A stretch of 64,000 bases of DNA, taken from NCBI GenBank assembly GCA_910587005.1, contig CAJULB010000002.1, forward strand, positions 248,001-312,000, given 5' to 3'. Positions 8,553 to 17,780 of the stretch are shown in pieces (position 1 is the first letter of the stretch; each line of letters begins with the position of its first letter). The notes beneath the pieces are model-generated. The model saw only the letters and a list, made by a program, of their open reading frames with translations, did no database searches and was not told where the DNA came from. The stretch is from an uncultured Christensenellaceae bacterium. Its GTDB lineage: Bacteria > Bacillota > Clostridia > Christensenellales > Borkfalkiaceae. The position numbers and the translations under genes are program-made.

Positions 8553-10289
8553 TTACAAATTTTTGAATTGATATTCGTACAATTCCTTATACATACCGTT
8601 CTGCGCGATAAGCTGTTCGTGCGTGCCGCGCTCGGCTATGCCCTCGGGGGTGACAACTATAATTTCGTCCGCGTTTTTTACAGTTGAAAGCCTGTGCGCG
8701 ACGACAAGCGTTGTTCTGCCCTCGGAAAGATGCGCAAGCGCGTCCTGAATAAGCATTTCCGTTGCGTTATCCAGCGCGGAAGTGGCTTCGTCCAAAATTA
8801 AAACGGGCGGGTTTTTCAAAAAGGCGCGGGCAATGGAAACACGCTGCTTCTGTCCGCCGGAAAGCTTTACCCCGCGCTCGCCTACGTTTGTATCGTAGCC
8901 GTCGGGCAAACCCATAATATAATCGTGTATGTTCGCCTTTTTCGCCGCGGCTGTAATATCGTCTTCGCTTGCCGAGAAATCGCCGTACGCAATATTTTCG
9001 CGGATAGTGCCGTTGAAAAGAAATACGTCCTGCTGGACAATACCTATGTTTTTGCGCAAAACACTGCGGTTTAAATCTTTTACGGGGTATCCGTCCACGG
9101 TTATCGTTCCGCTGTCAACCTCGTAAAAGCGGGGTATAAGATGGCAAATAGTCGTCTTTCCGCCGCCCGAAGGGCCCACAAGCGCTATTGTTTTGCCGGC
9201 GGGTATTTTCATTGAAAATCCGCTGATAACGCTTCTTCCCTCGTCGCTTCCGTAACCGAAAGTAACGTTATCGAACTCAATTTCCCCCCGCAATATGTCG
9301 GGGTTAAGCGCGTTTACGCTCTCTTTTTCGGGCTCGGCGTCCATAATATCGCAAAACCGTTTAAAGCCCGTCATACCGTCCTGAATCTGCTCGTAAATGC
9401 TTACAAGCGTGCGTATGGGCGATATAAGCGTGGTTATATACAGCACGAACGCGGTAAACTCGCCCGCGTTGATTTTATTATAATAGAAGAACAGCCCGCC
9501 CGCAAGCAAAACGGCAAAGTACAGAAAGTCCATAAAAAAATTCATAGACGAAAAGAACTGCCCCATCACCTTATACTGTCCGCTTTTTGCGCGGACGAAC
9601 TCGGCGTTGCCTCTTTCGAATTTTTCGCACTCGTGGGCTTCGGCGCCGTACGCACGGGAAACGCGTATTCCCGAAACCGCGCTTTCGATATCGGCGTTGA
9701 TTTCCCCCTGCGCCACGCGGACTTCGGCGGAAACCTTTTTCATGCGCTTGCGCAAAACCACCGCGCAGACTACGATTACGGGCACGCACGCGAACACAAT
9801 CAGCGCAAGGTAAACGTTTATTGTCAAAAGCACTATAAACGCGCCGATAATGGTTATAACCGACAAAAACACGTCCTCGGGACCGTGGTGGGCGAGCTCG
9901 GAAATCTGAAACAGGTCGTTGGTCATACGGCTCATAATGACGCCAGTTTTATTTTCGTCGAAGTAGGAAAACGGCAGTTTTTGCAGGTGGCGGAAAAGCT
10001 CGCTGCGCATATCAGCCTGCATTCTTACGCCGACAAGGTGCCCCCAGTACTGCAAAACGTAGTTTAAAACGGCTTTTATTACATACAGAACCAACAACGC
10101 GCCCAGCCCCGCAAGCATAAAATAAAGCATTTTCTGCGGAACGTACGTGTTGATTATTTCTTTGGTGATATACGGATAGACAAGGTTAAAAACCGAAATT
10201 ATAAACGCGCAAACCATATCTATAATAAACAATTTCAGGTGCGGTTTATAATAGGGTATAAATCTTTTTAAATAATTTTGCTTTTTCAT
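8553..10289 (-). CDS. ABC exporter, permease-ATPase half-transporter (MsbA/MdlB-like)
   Basis: 578 residues. Residues 1-310 hold six transmembrane helices of a type-I exporter. The C-terminal nucleotide-binding domain shows Walker A GPSGGGKTT, Q-loop NIGIVQQD, signature LSGGQKQR and Walker B VLILDEATSALD with a switch His in VAHRLS. It acts as a homodimer (or with a partner not seen here) to export a lipid, drug or peptide; the substrate cannot be told. Flanked by a repeat downstream and a methyltransferase gene upstream. Confidence 0.93.
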   Translation of the reverse strand: MKKQNYLKRFIPYYKPHLKLFIIDMVCAFIISVFNLVYPYITKEIINTYVPQKMLYFMLAGLGALLVLYVIKAVLNYVLQYWGHLVGVRMQADMRSELFRHLQKLPFSYFDENKTGVIMSRMTNDLFQISELAHHGPEDVFLSVITIIGAFIVLLTINVYLALIVFACVPVIVVCAVVLRKRMKKVSAEVRVAQGEINADIESAVSGIRVSRAYGAEAHECEKFERGNAEFVRAKSGQYKVMGQFFSSMNFFMDFLYFAVLLAGGLFFYYNKINAGEFTAFVLYITTLISPIRTLVSIYEQIQDGMTGFKRFCDIMDAEPEKESVNALNPDILRGEIEFDNVTFGYGSDEGRSVISGFSMKIPAGKTIALVGPSGGGKTTICHLIPRFYEVDSGTITVDGYPVKDLNRSVLRKNIGIVQQDVFLFNGTIRENIAYGDFSASEDDITAAAKKANIHDYIMGLPDGYDTNVGERGVKLSGGQKQRVSIARAFLKNPPVLILDEATSALDNATEMLIQDALAHLSEGRTTLVVAHRLSTVKNADEIIVVTPEGIAERGTHEQLIAQNGMYKELYEYQFKNL

Positions 10290-10342
10290 AACGTTAATAT
10301 ATAAAGTGGGTTTTTGTATGCGGACTTAACCGTCCGCCCGCG

Positions 10343-11005
10343 TTAATTTACAGACGTCGGAAGAACTTCCACTCCCTCCTTTCCGCCCTTTACGGCTTCA
10401 ATCATAACAAGATAGGGCTTGGAATTTGCCGTTCCGCTTACAAACTGCATGCGCTTAGGCTCTAAATTTTTACTTTTAAGCTTAAAAATCAGCTCCGCCG
10501 CCCTGTCTGCGCGGTTGATTATTGCAAGCCTGCCACCAAATTTCAGTTTTTTCACCGCCGTATCTATAATTTCGGCAAGGGTGAGCGTTATTTCCTTACG
10601 GCAGATTGCTTTTTCGTAAACTTCGTTGTCGAAGCCGCCGCGCTCGTACGGCGGATTGCACAAAATCAGCGAAAATTTGTCGTTGTATTCATTGCCTATA
10701 TTCTGAATTTTACAGCAGACAACTTCACAGTCGAAGCCGTTCATTTCGGCGGTGCGGCGGGACATATCGGCAAGGCTTTCCTGCATTTCGAACAGCGTAA
10801 GGCTTTTTATGCAAGGATTAAGACACAGAAAATGAAAACCGACCACTCCGCTGCCCGAACAGAAATCGGCAACGTTATCGCCGTATTTTGCGCGCGCAAA
10901 CCGCGACAAAAGCACGCTGTCCGAAGTAAAACGGTACAGCGCGGTATTTTGTATTATTTTTTTATCCCCGAAAAATTCTTCGAGAACCTCTCCGTCTTTT
11001 AACAT
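10343..11005 (-). CDS. tRNA1(Val) (adenine37-N6)-methyltransferase-like protein
   Basis: A class I SAM methyltransferase of the TrmN6/YfiC type. The N-terminus has the GxxLxQ-like IQNTALYRFTSDSVLL segment, motif I is ADFCSGSGVVG, and the N6-adenine catalytic motif is NPPY. The length of 220 residues is shorter than many but complete. The frame extends to 11,122 across a dispersed repeat. The ATG at 11,005 follows a CAGGG ribosome-binding site and starts at the family N-terminus. It probably modifies tRNA. Confidence 0.88.
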   Translation of the reverse strand: MLKDGEVLEEFFGDKKIIQNTALYRFTSDSVLLSRFARAKYGDNVADFCSGSGVVGFHFLCLNPCIKSLTLFEMQESLADMSRRTAEMNGFDCEVVCCKIQNIGNEYNDKFSLILCNPPYERGGFDNEVYEKAICRKEITLTLAEIIDTAVKKLKFGGRLAIINRADRAAELIFKLKSKNLEPKRMQFVSGTANSKPYLVMIEAVKGGKEGVEVLPTSVN

Positions 11006-11045
11006 AAGTTTACCCTGACCGTATAAAACCATAAAACGCAGAGAT

Positions 11046-11140
11046 ACAAGCAGAACAAGGCGTGCGAGGAAAACCCGAAGGAGTTTACTAAGCGTAAATG
11101 ACTGAGGGTTGCCACAGCGCAACGAAGTTATGCGATGTAT
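11046..11140 (+). repeat. Structured intergenic repeat, copy B
   Basis: Same lead-in (ACAAGCAGAACAAGGC) as copy A, then outer arms AACCC (11,072-11,076) / GGGTT (11,106-11,110), an inner hairpin TTTAC (11,084-11,088) / GTAAA (11,094-11,098), and a tail GCGCAACGAAGTTATGCG. The stem sequences differ from copies A and C but still pair. Confidence 0.7.
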
Positions 11141-11163
11141 ATATGCGTTTTAAACAACAAAAG

Positions 11164-11188
11164 AGCGGAGCGCAAAACCCGCTCCGCT
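11164..11188 (-). terminator. Hairpin terminator of the ferredoxin gene
   Basis: AGCGGAGCG and CGCTCCGCT pair across seven bases, just past the stop of the leftward ferredoxin gene. Confidence 0.75.
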
Positions 11189-11210
11189 TCCCTTTTGCCT
11201 AAGCTTTAAA

Positions 11211-11384
11211 TTACTCTGCGGGGTGAATAGCTCCCGTAGGGCAAACGTCCTCGCACGCGCCGCAATCGATGCAAACGTCGGGGTCAACAACGTACTTGTC
11301 CGCGCCCTCGGAAATAGCCTCAACGGGGCAGGTGCCTGCGCACGCGCCGCAGCTTACACATTCATCGGTAATCAAATGTGCCAT
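11211..11384 (-). CDS. 2[4Fe-4S] ferredoxin
   Basis: A 57-residue electron carrier with two classical clusters: CVSCGACAGTCP and CIDCGACEDVCP. This is the clostridial 8Fe-8S type used in anaerobic metabolism. The ATG at 11,384 is preceded by GGAGG six bases upstream; an in-frame ATG four codons earlier overlaps that ribosome-binding site and is rejected. Monocistronic, ended by the hairpin at 11,164-11,188. Confidence 0.97.
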   Translation of the reverse strand: MAHLITDECVSCGACAGTCPVEAISEGADKYVVDPDVCIDCGACEDVCPTGAIHPAE

Positions 11385-11489
11385 AAGTTCCTCCATTTTT
11401 TTATACGTTTTAACGGGTTTTACCCTTTTTGTATTATAACATACATTTTTTACCGTGTAAAGAGTTACGGTAAAAATTTTTGCCGAATT

Positions 11490-12368
11490 TTAATCTTTAT
11501 CCCCGCCGTTACCGCTTGTTTCTCCGTCGTCGCCCTCGGCTTCGGCAACGGAGCGCCGCTTGAATTTCAGCTCGTCCACGTTAAAATCGCGGTAAGCCAC
11601 GGTATCTTTCGATTTATCCTCTATGCGCACGCGCACAGTCATTTTAAGCATATTTATGTTTACTACCGTGCCTTTGCCCTCGGGCGTGCCCACCTCGCTG
11701 CCGAGTTTGGGAACGCGCCTGCAAGCGTCCGCATAATAATCGTTTTCATAGGAAAGACAGCACATCAGCCTTCCGCACAAGCCCGAAATTTTGCCGGGGT
11801 TTAAAGAAAGCCCCTGATTTTTAGCCATTTTTATGGAAACCTTCTTTAAATCCGGCATACAGCTTGAACAGCAGCACTCTCTGCCGCAAGGCGCAAGTCC
11901 GCCCAAAAGCTTAATTTCGTCGCGGATACCCACCTGCCGAAGCTCTATGCGCATATGAAAGACTGACGACAAATCTTTGACAAGCTCGCGGAAGTCCACC
12001 CTTTGCGGTGCAGAATAATAGAAAATGGCGCGCGCTCCGTCAAAAGCAAATTCACAGTCGATAAGCTTCATATCGAGGTTGTGTTTTTCTATCCTTTCGC
12101 GGACGGTTTTCATTGCCTCGTCCTTTTTTTCGTTGTTTTTGCGGTGAATTTCCTCGTCCTTTTCGGTTGCAACGCGTATTACGGGTTTAAGCGGTGAAAC
12201 CACCGCGCTTTCTTCAACCTGAGTGCGCGGAAGAACCACGGTTGCGTATTCCACGCCCCGCGCCGTTTCAACGATAACGCCTTTGCCGACCTTGTACTCG
12301 CCTTTTGCGGGGGCGAAGTAATAAACCTTTCCGCCCTCCTTAAAGGCTACTCCGATAACTTCAATCAT
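11490..12368 (-). CDS. ricT: PSP1-domain protein RicT (YaaT)
   Basis: A 292-residue PSP1-family protein. In Bacillus, RicT (YaaT) joins RicA and RicF in a complex promoting RNase Y-dependent mRNA maturation and phosphorelay sporulation. The cysteine-rich signature is present: CGRECCCSSC and CGRLMCC, probably Fe-S ligands. The C-terminus is acidic and low-complexity (AEGDDGETSGNGG). AAGGAAAC precedes the ATG. It follows holB and tmk in the same order as the Bacillus tmk-holB-yaaT block. Confidence 0.95.
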   Translation of the reverse strand: MIEVIGVAFKEGGKVYYFAPAKGEYKVGKGVIVETARGVEYATVVLPRTQVEESAVVSPLKPVIRVATEKDEEIHRKNNEKKDEAMKTVRERIEKHNLDMKLIDCEFAFDGARAIFYYSAPQRVDFRELVKDLSSVFHMRIELRQVGIRDEIKLLGGLAPCGRECCCSSCMPDLKKVSIKMAKNQGLSLNPGKISGLCGRLMCCLSYENDYYADACRRVPKLGSEVGTPEGKGTVVNINMLKMTVRVRIEDKSKDTVAYRDFNVDELKFKRRSVAEAEGDDGETSGNGGDKD

Positions 12369-12426
12369 AGTGTTTCCTTAAATAATTTGCATTAATTTGC
12401 GCCGATTTATCCGCATAAAACGGTTT

Positions 12427-13338
12427 TTATAACGACTGTTTGCTTCTTCTGTCAAACTCGATAACGCCGAGCATAAAATCGTACAAAAGCGCCTGAAAGT
12501 ATGCGTTCAGCTTGACTTCCGCAACCGCTCCGTTGATTTTTTCAAGCGCGTACACAAGCGCGGGTTTGCCGAACCCTTTCGCCGCGCCGTCGCCCTCCGT
12601 AAGGGCGGTGAAGTACAGCCGCTGCATTTCGGCAAGCAGTTCTTCCTTATATTTAATGTCGCCGTGCTTTGTAGCGACCGCGCCTATTTCGCCCACGTCC
12701 GACGTCGAACAGATTTCTTCCGCCGCCTCTTTTAGCTGTTTGAACCAGCCGCCGCCGACCATATTTTCGGCAACGCCCAAAACTCCGTTAGCGCTTTTCG
12801 CCGCCGCGGCGTTAAGGGGATTTGCGCCATTCCGCTCCAAAGCGGAAAAAATCTGACTTTCCGTAAACGGCGGAATTTCCAGAATCTTCACGCGCGATTT
12901 TACAGTATCCAGCACGGGCGCAAGCGAGCACGCGCCTAAAATGAAATGTATGCCTTCAAGCGGTTCTTCCAGCGTTTTCAAAAGCTTGTTCTGCACCAGC
13001 GCGGCTGCTTGCTCGAACCCGCTTAAAAGGTACAGCTTTTTAAGCCCCTCCACGGGACGCATTGCGCTGTCCTCTACGATTTCCGCCGCCGCGTCCGCGT
13101 TGAACTTTTTATCTTCCTTGGGATAAATCCTTAAATCGGGATAGTTTTCGTTTAAAATTCTCTGCCCCAACGGGCTGAACTTGTCCGCGCGGAAAAACTC
13201 CGCGGCAAACAGCTTCAACACGGCGCGCATATTCTTCGCGTCCTGAAAGTGCAGCATATACGCGTGCGAAACCTTTCCGCTTTTAATATCTCCGCTGAAA
13301 ATTTTATATGCGGTTGTGTCCTTTATAAGCTGTTCCAT
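12427..13338 (-). CDS. holB: DNA polymerase III delta' subunit
   Basis: A clamp-loader subunit that helps load the DnaN beta-clamp. 303 residues with the N-terminal KSGKVSHAYMLHF segment where AAA+ relatives keep a P-loop; here the loop is degenerate (FQDAKNMRA), as expected for delta'. LLKTLEEP marks the conserved sensor region. Neighbours tmk (five bases upstream) and ricT (downstream) match the Firmicutes order. Confidence 0.9.
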   Translation of the reverse strand: MEQLIKDTTAYKIFSGDIKSGKVSHAYMLHFQDAKNMRAVLKLFAAEFFRADKFSPLGQRILNENYPDLRIYPKEDKKFNADAAAEIVEDSAMRPVEGLKKLYLLSGFEQAAALVQNKLLKTLEEPLEGIHFILGACSLAPVLDTVKSRVKILEIPPFTESQIFSALERNGANPLNAAAAKSANGVLGVAENMVGGGWFKQLKEAAEEICSTSDVGEIGAVATKHGDIKYKEELLAEMQRLYFTALTEGDGAAKGFGKPALVYALEKINGAVAEVKLNAYFQALLYDFMLGVIEFDRRSKQSL

Positions 13339-13342
13339 TCTG

Positions 13343-13963
13343 TTAAATTACGCCTTTCATTTTTAAAAGCGCGCGAATATTATTTTGAGTTTCTTCCTTT
13401 GTTCCGAGGCAGTTAACGGCGCATATTCGGGGGTTAACCTCCGCAAGCGCCTTGTAGCCCGCGTAAACTTTCATATGAAAATCCAGCCCTAACTGCTCAA
13501 TTCTGTCGTCGGGGTCTGCGCCGTGCTTGCGTTTGAACGCTTCCGCAGGCGAAATATCCAAAAACAGCGTTAAGTCGGGGGTGAAGTTTTCAAGCGCGAA
13601 GCTGTTGATATTCGCCACATATTCTGCGCCCAAACCGCGCGCATAGCCCTGATACGCCAGCGAGGAATCGACAAATCTGTCGCAGATTACAAGCTTTCCG
13701 CGCTCCAACGCGGGCGCGATTTTTTCCTTTAAATGCTGAACACGCGCCGCCGCATACAAAAGCGCCTCGCACTCGTCGCACATTTCGGTATTTTTGCCGT
13801 TTAAAATGATTTTGCGGATTTGTTCGGCAATTTCACTGCCGCCCGGCTCGCGCGTTAACACATATTCTGCGCCGAGCTTATCGAGATATTCCGATAAAAG
13901 CCGAAGCTGGGTGCTTTTGCCCGAGCCTTCACACCCTTCAAAGGTTATAAACTTTCCTCTCAT
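13343..13963 (-). CDS. tmk: Thymidylate kinase
   Basis: Phosphorylates dTMP to dTDP for DNA synthesis. 206 residues with P-loop GCEGSGKST (10-18), the DRX-type motif CDRFVDSSLAYQG and the TREPGG substrate motif. It overlaps the stop of the upstream decarboxylase gene by one base and is followed directly by holB, so the three are very likely co-transcribed. Confidence 0.97.
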   Translation of the reverse strand: MRGKFITFEGCEGSGKSTQLRLLSEYLDKLGAEYVLTREPGGSEIAEQIRKIILNGKNTEMCDECEALLYAAARVQHLKEKIAPALERGKLVICDRFVDSSLAYQGYARGLGAEYVANINSFALENFTPDLTLFLDISPAEAFKRKHGADPDDRIEQLGLDFHMKVYAGYKALAEVNPRICAVNCLGTKEETQNNIRALLKMKGVI

Positions 13964-15303
13964 TATTTAACCACCCACGCCCTTCCGTCCGTCAGACCGA
14001 ACGTGTTTTTTGCGTTTGCAAGCGCGCATATTGCGCTGTCGGAAACAATTTCCCCCGCGCATATCACGGGGATACAGGGGGGTGTAAGCCCCGCATTGAC
14101 CGCGCAAACCCTGCCTTTTGCCCATTTAAGCGGAACAAGCTCCCTTTCGCTTTCGGTTGCCTGCAAATATCCGCAAGCCCGCTCATTTTCGGGCAGAACT
14201 GCGCGTTCTTCATACGTCCCCGCAAGATTTTCACTGCTTAAAACGTCATTGATTTCGCTGTAAAGCGTTTTTAAACCGTCCGCCGTTGTTTGCGGTGAAA
14301 GATAGAAGATAACATATCTTCCGTCGGACAGCTCGGCGTAAATTCCGCGGTTTTCCAGCGCAGAATACGCTTTATCGGCACATATGCCGAGGGGTTTTAA
14401 GTCCCAGACAAGCTTTGTCCAGTCGTCCGCAGGGTAAAAATCAAGCCCGTGCGCATTGTCCTTAAAGGCTTTAACCGCGGTTTTTGCGCTTTCTGTAAGC
14501 TGTAAATTGTTTGCCGTATATTTAATACCGTATTCGACCGAAGCCATAACGGGATAGCTCGGCGAGGTTGTGCGGAAAATGGAAAGCGCTTCTTCAAGCT
14601 CGGCAATAAGCTTTGCATTATTGACGGAAATCACCGCGCCTTGCGTCAGGGTCGGCAGACTTTTGTGCGCTCCGTCCACCCAAATATCCGCATACACCCC
14701 CGCATATGCGCCGTTTACGCGCTCAAAAGCGAGGTGCGCACCGTGCGCTTCGTCAACGAATAAAAGCTTTTTATGTTTTTGTAAAATCTGCTTATATTCC
14801 GCAAGCGGAGCGGTGTTTCCGTAATAGTCGGGGGAAAGCGCAACCATTCCCGCAACGTCCTTTTCGCTGTTTAAAATGTTTTCGATAATCTTCGGCTCGG
14901 GCGGCAAAAGCACGCCGTTAACCGTTTTGCCCGAGGCAATAAGCGGTTCAATATTAAAAAGTCTGCACGCGTTCCATACGCTTGTATGGCAGTTGCGCGG
15001 AATTATAACCTTACCGCCGTGCTTTTTTAAAACGTACAGCATTGACAGCACTCCGCAGGTAGAACCGTCCGTCAAAATAAAGCTTCTTTTTGCACCGAGA
15101 ATTTTTGCAATATCCCTCTGCGCCGAAGCGATTACCCCGTTCGGGCAAAACAGATTGTCCGAATAGCTCAGCTCGGTTATATCCAGCCTTGCAATCGGGA
15201 ATTTTTTTGCGAACTCCCCCAGCCCCTTATGTCCGGGGACGTGAAAGCTTTTATCCGCCTTTGCGTACTTTTTAAGTTGGTTGTAAATGCGGTAAGAATA
15301 CAT
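13963..15303 (-). CDS. Orn/Lys/Arg decarboxylase-family PLP enzyme
   Basis: 446 residues of the fold-I decarboxylase family (YaaO/SpeA-like). The N-terminal HVPGHKG motif, TDGSTCG phosphate-binding region, VDEAHGAH and the PLP lysine in DGAHKSLP (Lys214) are visible. It probably decarboxylates lysine or arginine to a polyamine precursor; the substrate is not fixed by sequence. First gene of the decarboxylase-tmk-holB-ricT run, the position held by yaaO in Bacillus. Confidence 0.92.
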   Translation of the reverse strand: MYSYRIYNQLKKYAKADKSFHVPGHKGLGEFAKKFPIARLDITELSYSDNLFCPNGVIASAQRDIAKILGAKRSFILTDGSTCGVLSMLYVLKKHGGKVIIPRNCHTSVWNACRLFNIEPLIASGKTVNGVLLPPEPKIIENILNSEKDVAGMVALSPDYYGNTAPLAEYKQILQKHKKLLFVDEAHGAHLAFERVNGAYAGVYADIWVDGAHKSLPTLTQGAVISVNNAKLIAELEEALSIFRTTSPSYPVMASVEYGIKYTANNLQLTESAKTAVKAFKDNAHGLDFYPADDWTKLVWDLKPLGICADKAYSALENRGIYAELSDGRYVIFYLSPQTTADGLKTLYSEINDVLSSENLAGTYEERAVLPENERACGYLQATESERELVPLKWAKGRVCAVNAGLTPPCIPVICAGEIVSDSAICALANAKNTFGLTDGRAWVVK

Positions 15304-15343
15304 TTTTTCTTGTTAACTTTCTGTCATTTTAAACATTGTTTTT

Positions 15344-15560
15344 ATGTCATTTCGAGCGTAAGCAAGAACTCCCCCCGTTAATACCGCATAAGACTTTGGG
15401 ATTTCTCCGCTCGCTTTCGCTCGGTCGAAATGACATTAAGGGTTTGCGCTTAAAACTATCAGATGCTTCCGCAAGCGTCAGCATGACAAGTTTCAAATTA
15501 CCGCAAGGCTCGGTATGGCATATTTCAACATACGGTAAGGCTCGGTATGGCGCGTTTCAA
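15344..15560. repeat. Dispersed repeat cluster
   Basis: The gap between the decarboxylase and lysS (about 300 bases) is repeat DNA. GTCATTTCGAGCG (15,344-) is mirrored by CGGTCGAAATGAC (about 15,422-15,434). Then come GATGCTTCCGCAAGCGTCAG (from about 15,462) and two tandem CAAGGCTCGGTATGG / TAAGGCTCGGTATGG units. No gene seen. Confidence 0.8.
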
Positions 15561-15610
15561 AAAGGCAATGCGGTACTTGACGCCGTATTGCGCCCTATAT
15601 TCGCTGTTTT

Positions 15611-17122
15611 TTATTTTTTAGGCTTCATTGTGGGGAACAATAGAACGTCCCTTATCGTCGCGCTGTCGGTCAAAAGCATAACAAGTCTGTCTACGCCGAA
15701 GCCAAGTCCGCCCGTGGGGGGCAAGCCGTATTCCAGCGCGGTAATAAATTCTTCGTCAACCTGCGCGTTGCAGTTTGGCTCCTGCTTTCTCTTTTCTTCA
15801 ACCTGCTTAACAAAACGCTGTTTCTGGTCGATGGGGTCGTTAAGCTCCGAGAAGGAGTTGCCGTACTCGTGCCCGCAGATAAAGTATTCAAAGCGTTGCG
15901 TAAACGCAGTATCGTCCGGCTTGCGCTTTGCAAGCGGTGAATTTTCCACGGGATAATCGTAGATAAAAGTGGGCTGAACAAGCTTGTCCTCTGCAAATGC
16001 GTCGAAAAGCGCAACAAGCACGTTGCCTTTGGTTGCCTTTGCGCCCTCCTCAACCTGCACGCCGAGTTTTTTTGCGCACTCTCTCGCGTCCGCGTCCGTT
16101 TTCCAGCTGTCGTAATCCGCGCCCGAATATTTTTTAACCGCTTCCTTCATAGTCATTCTCGCCCAAGGCGCGCCGAGGTGAAGCGCGGTTCCCTGATAGG
16201 TTATATCCGTAGTTCCGCAGACGTTTTTTGCAACGGTCGTGTATAAGTCCTCTACCAAGTCCATCATTGCGAAATAGTCGCAGTATGCCTGATAGACCTC
16301 TACCGTGGTGAATTCGGGGTTGTGGTAAGCGTCCATACCCTCGTTGCGGAAAATTCTGCCCACCTCGTAAACGCGTTCAAGCCCGCCGACGATAAGTCTT
16401 TTTAAATAAAGCTCGGTTTCTATGCGCAGGTACATATCTATATCCAGCGCGTTATGATGCGTTTTGAAGGGGCGCGCCGAAGCGCCTATTTCGATAGTAG
16501 ATAAAACGGGGGTATCCACTTCGAGGAACCCGCGGTTGTCGAAGAACGCGCGGATTTCGCGCAAAATCTGCGAACGCTTGATAAAAGTGTCCTTGACCTC
16601 GGGGTTGACTATCAAATCGAGGTCGCGCTGGCGGTACCTTAAATCGGTGTTGGTAAGCCCGTGCTGTTTTTCGGGCAAAGGCAACAGGCACTTTGTAAGC
16701 ATTTCTATATGCGAGCAGTGTACGGAAATTTCGCCCGTCTGCGTTTTAAAGACGTAGCCTTTAATGCCCATAATGTCGCCTAAATCGTAATCTTTTTTGA
16801 AAGCGGCGTAGTCCTCTTCGCCCACGTCGTCGCGGCGGACGTAAATCTGCAATTGTCCGTCTCTGTCCTGAATGTGCGAAAACGAGGCTTTGCCCATAAT
16901 TCTGCGGGACATAAGTCTGCCCGCAATGCTAACTTCCTTGCCTTCGAGCTCGGCAAAGTGTTCTACAATGTAAGCGGAATTAGCCGTAACCTCGTAATTG
17001 ACCTTTACGAACGGATTGTTGCCCTCCGCAACAAGCTTTTGCAGTTTTTCGCGGCGGATTCTCGCCTGTTCCGCTAAATTTTCCGCCTCTTCCTCGGCGG
17101 TTAAAATTTTCTTTTCTTCCAT
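15611..17122 (-). CDS. lysS: Lysyl-tRNA synthetase, class II
   Basis: 503 residues. An OB-fold anticodon-binding domain lies at about 55-180, with the class II catalytic core following: motif 2 FRNEGMDAYHNPEFT and motif 3 GGLGFGVDRLVML near the C-terminus. It charges tRNA-Lys. The start follows an AAGGTG ribosome-binding site, ten bases from the greA stop, so it is the second gene of a greA-lysS operon, a common Firmicutes pairing. Confidence 0.98.
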   Translation of the reverse strand: MEEKKILTAEEEAENLAEQARIRREKLQKLVAEGNNPFVKVNYEVTANSAYIVEHFAELEGKEVSIAGRLMSRRIMGKASFSHIQDRDGQLQIYVRRDDVGEEDYAAFKKDYDLGDIMGIKGYVFKTQTGEISVHCSHIEMLTKCLLPLPEKQHGLTNTDLRYRQRDLDLIVNPEVKDTFIKRSQILREIRAFFDNRGFLEVDTPVLSTIEIGASARPFKTHHNALDIDMYLRIETELYLKRLIVGGLERVYEVGRIFRNEGMDAYHNPEFTTVEVYQAYCDYFAMMDLVEDLYTTVAKNVCGTTDITYQGTALHLGAPWARMTMKEAVKKYSGADYDSWKTDADARECAKKLGVQVEEGAKATKGNVLVALFDAFAEDKLVQPTFIYDYPVENSPLAKRKPDDTAFTQRFEYFICGHEYGNSFSELNDPIDQKQRFVKQVEEKRKQEPNCNAQVDEEFITALEYGLPPTGGLGFGVDRLVMLLTDSATIRDVLLFPTMKPKK

Positions 17123-17131
17123 CTCGGCACC

Positions 17132-17602
17132 TTATTTAATCTCTAAAATTTTTAAAGTATACGCGCCGTCGGGGCAGTCAACCTTAACGGTATCGCCCAC
17201 TTTTTTGCGCAAAAGCGCCGCGCCTACGGGTGATTCCACTGAAATTTTGCCTGCCATTGCGTCCACTTCGGTTATGGATACGATAGTGTAAACGTCGCTC
17301 TCCTCCATATCCTCGTCGTAAACGGTTACAACGCTGCCCAAATGAACGTAGCCCGTGCTGGTATCTTCCTCGCGGATATCCGCGTTTTTGATTTTGTACT
17401 CTATTTCCGCGATTTTACCCTCGTTAGAGCGCTGTTCCTCGCGCGCCGCGTCATATTCCGCATTCTCGGACAAGTCGCCGTGGCTCCTCGCTTCGGCAAT
17501 GCGTTCGATAATTTCGGGGCGCTTTACCTTTACAAGATATTCAAGCTCCTGCTTTAAGCTTTCGTAGTTCTTTTTGGTCATAACAATGCGCTGTTCAGCC
17601 AT
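17132..17602 (-). CDS. greA: Transcription elongation factor GreA
   Basis: 156 residues: N-terminal coiled coil (residues 10-75, with RSHGDLSENAEYDAARE) carrying the acidic tip that stimulates transcript cleavage by stalled RNA polymerase, then a C-terminal FKBP-like domain with GDTVKVDCPDG. AGGAG precedes the ATG. Directly upstream of lysS. Confidence 0.98.
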   Translation of the reverse strand: MAEQRIVMTKKNYESLKQELEYLVKVKRPEIIERIAEARSHGDLSENAEYDAAREEQRSNEGKIAEIEYKIKNADIREEDTSTGYVHLGSVVTVYDEDMEESDVYTIVSITEVDAMAGKISVESPVGAALLRKKVGDTVKVDCPDGAYTLKILEIK

Positions 17603-17692
17603 ATTAACTCCTGCTTCGGCGGTTTTTATTGAATTTGCCGCCCGCCGAAAAAAATTTATTTTGATTTATGCTTTGACTTTTAAATAAGCAAA

Positions 17693-17717
17693 GTGATTCC
17701 GCATAAGGCGGAACCAC
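17693..17717 (-). terminator. Hairpin terminator
   Basis: GTGGTTCCGC and GCGGAATCAC (minus strand) pair with a small mismatch, followed by a T-rich run. It lies downstream of the leftward aminotransferase gene and before greA. Confidence 0.65.
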
Positions 17718-17780
17718 CGTTTATTTTTCCACATTATATAATTTGAAGTTTGATTTGTCAATCGTTTAGCCGTTGAGCCT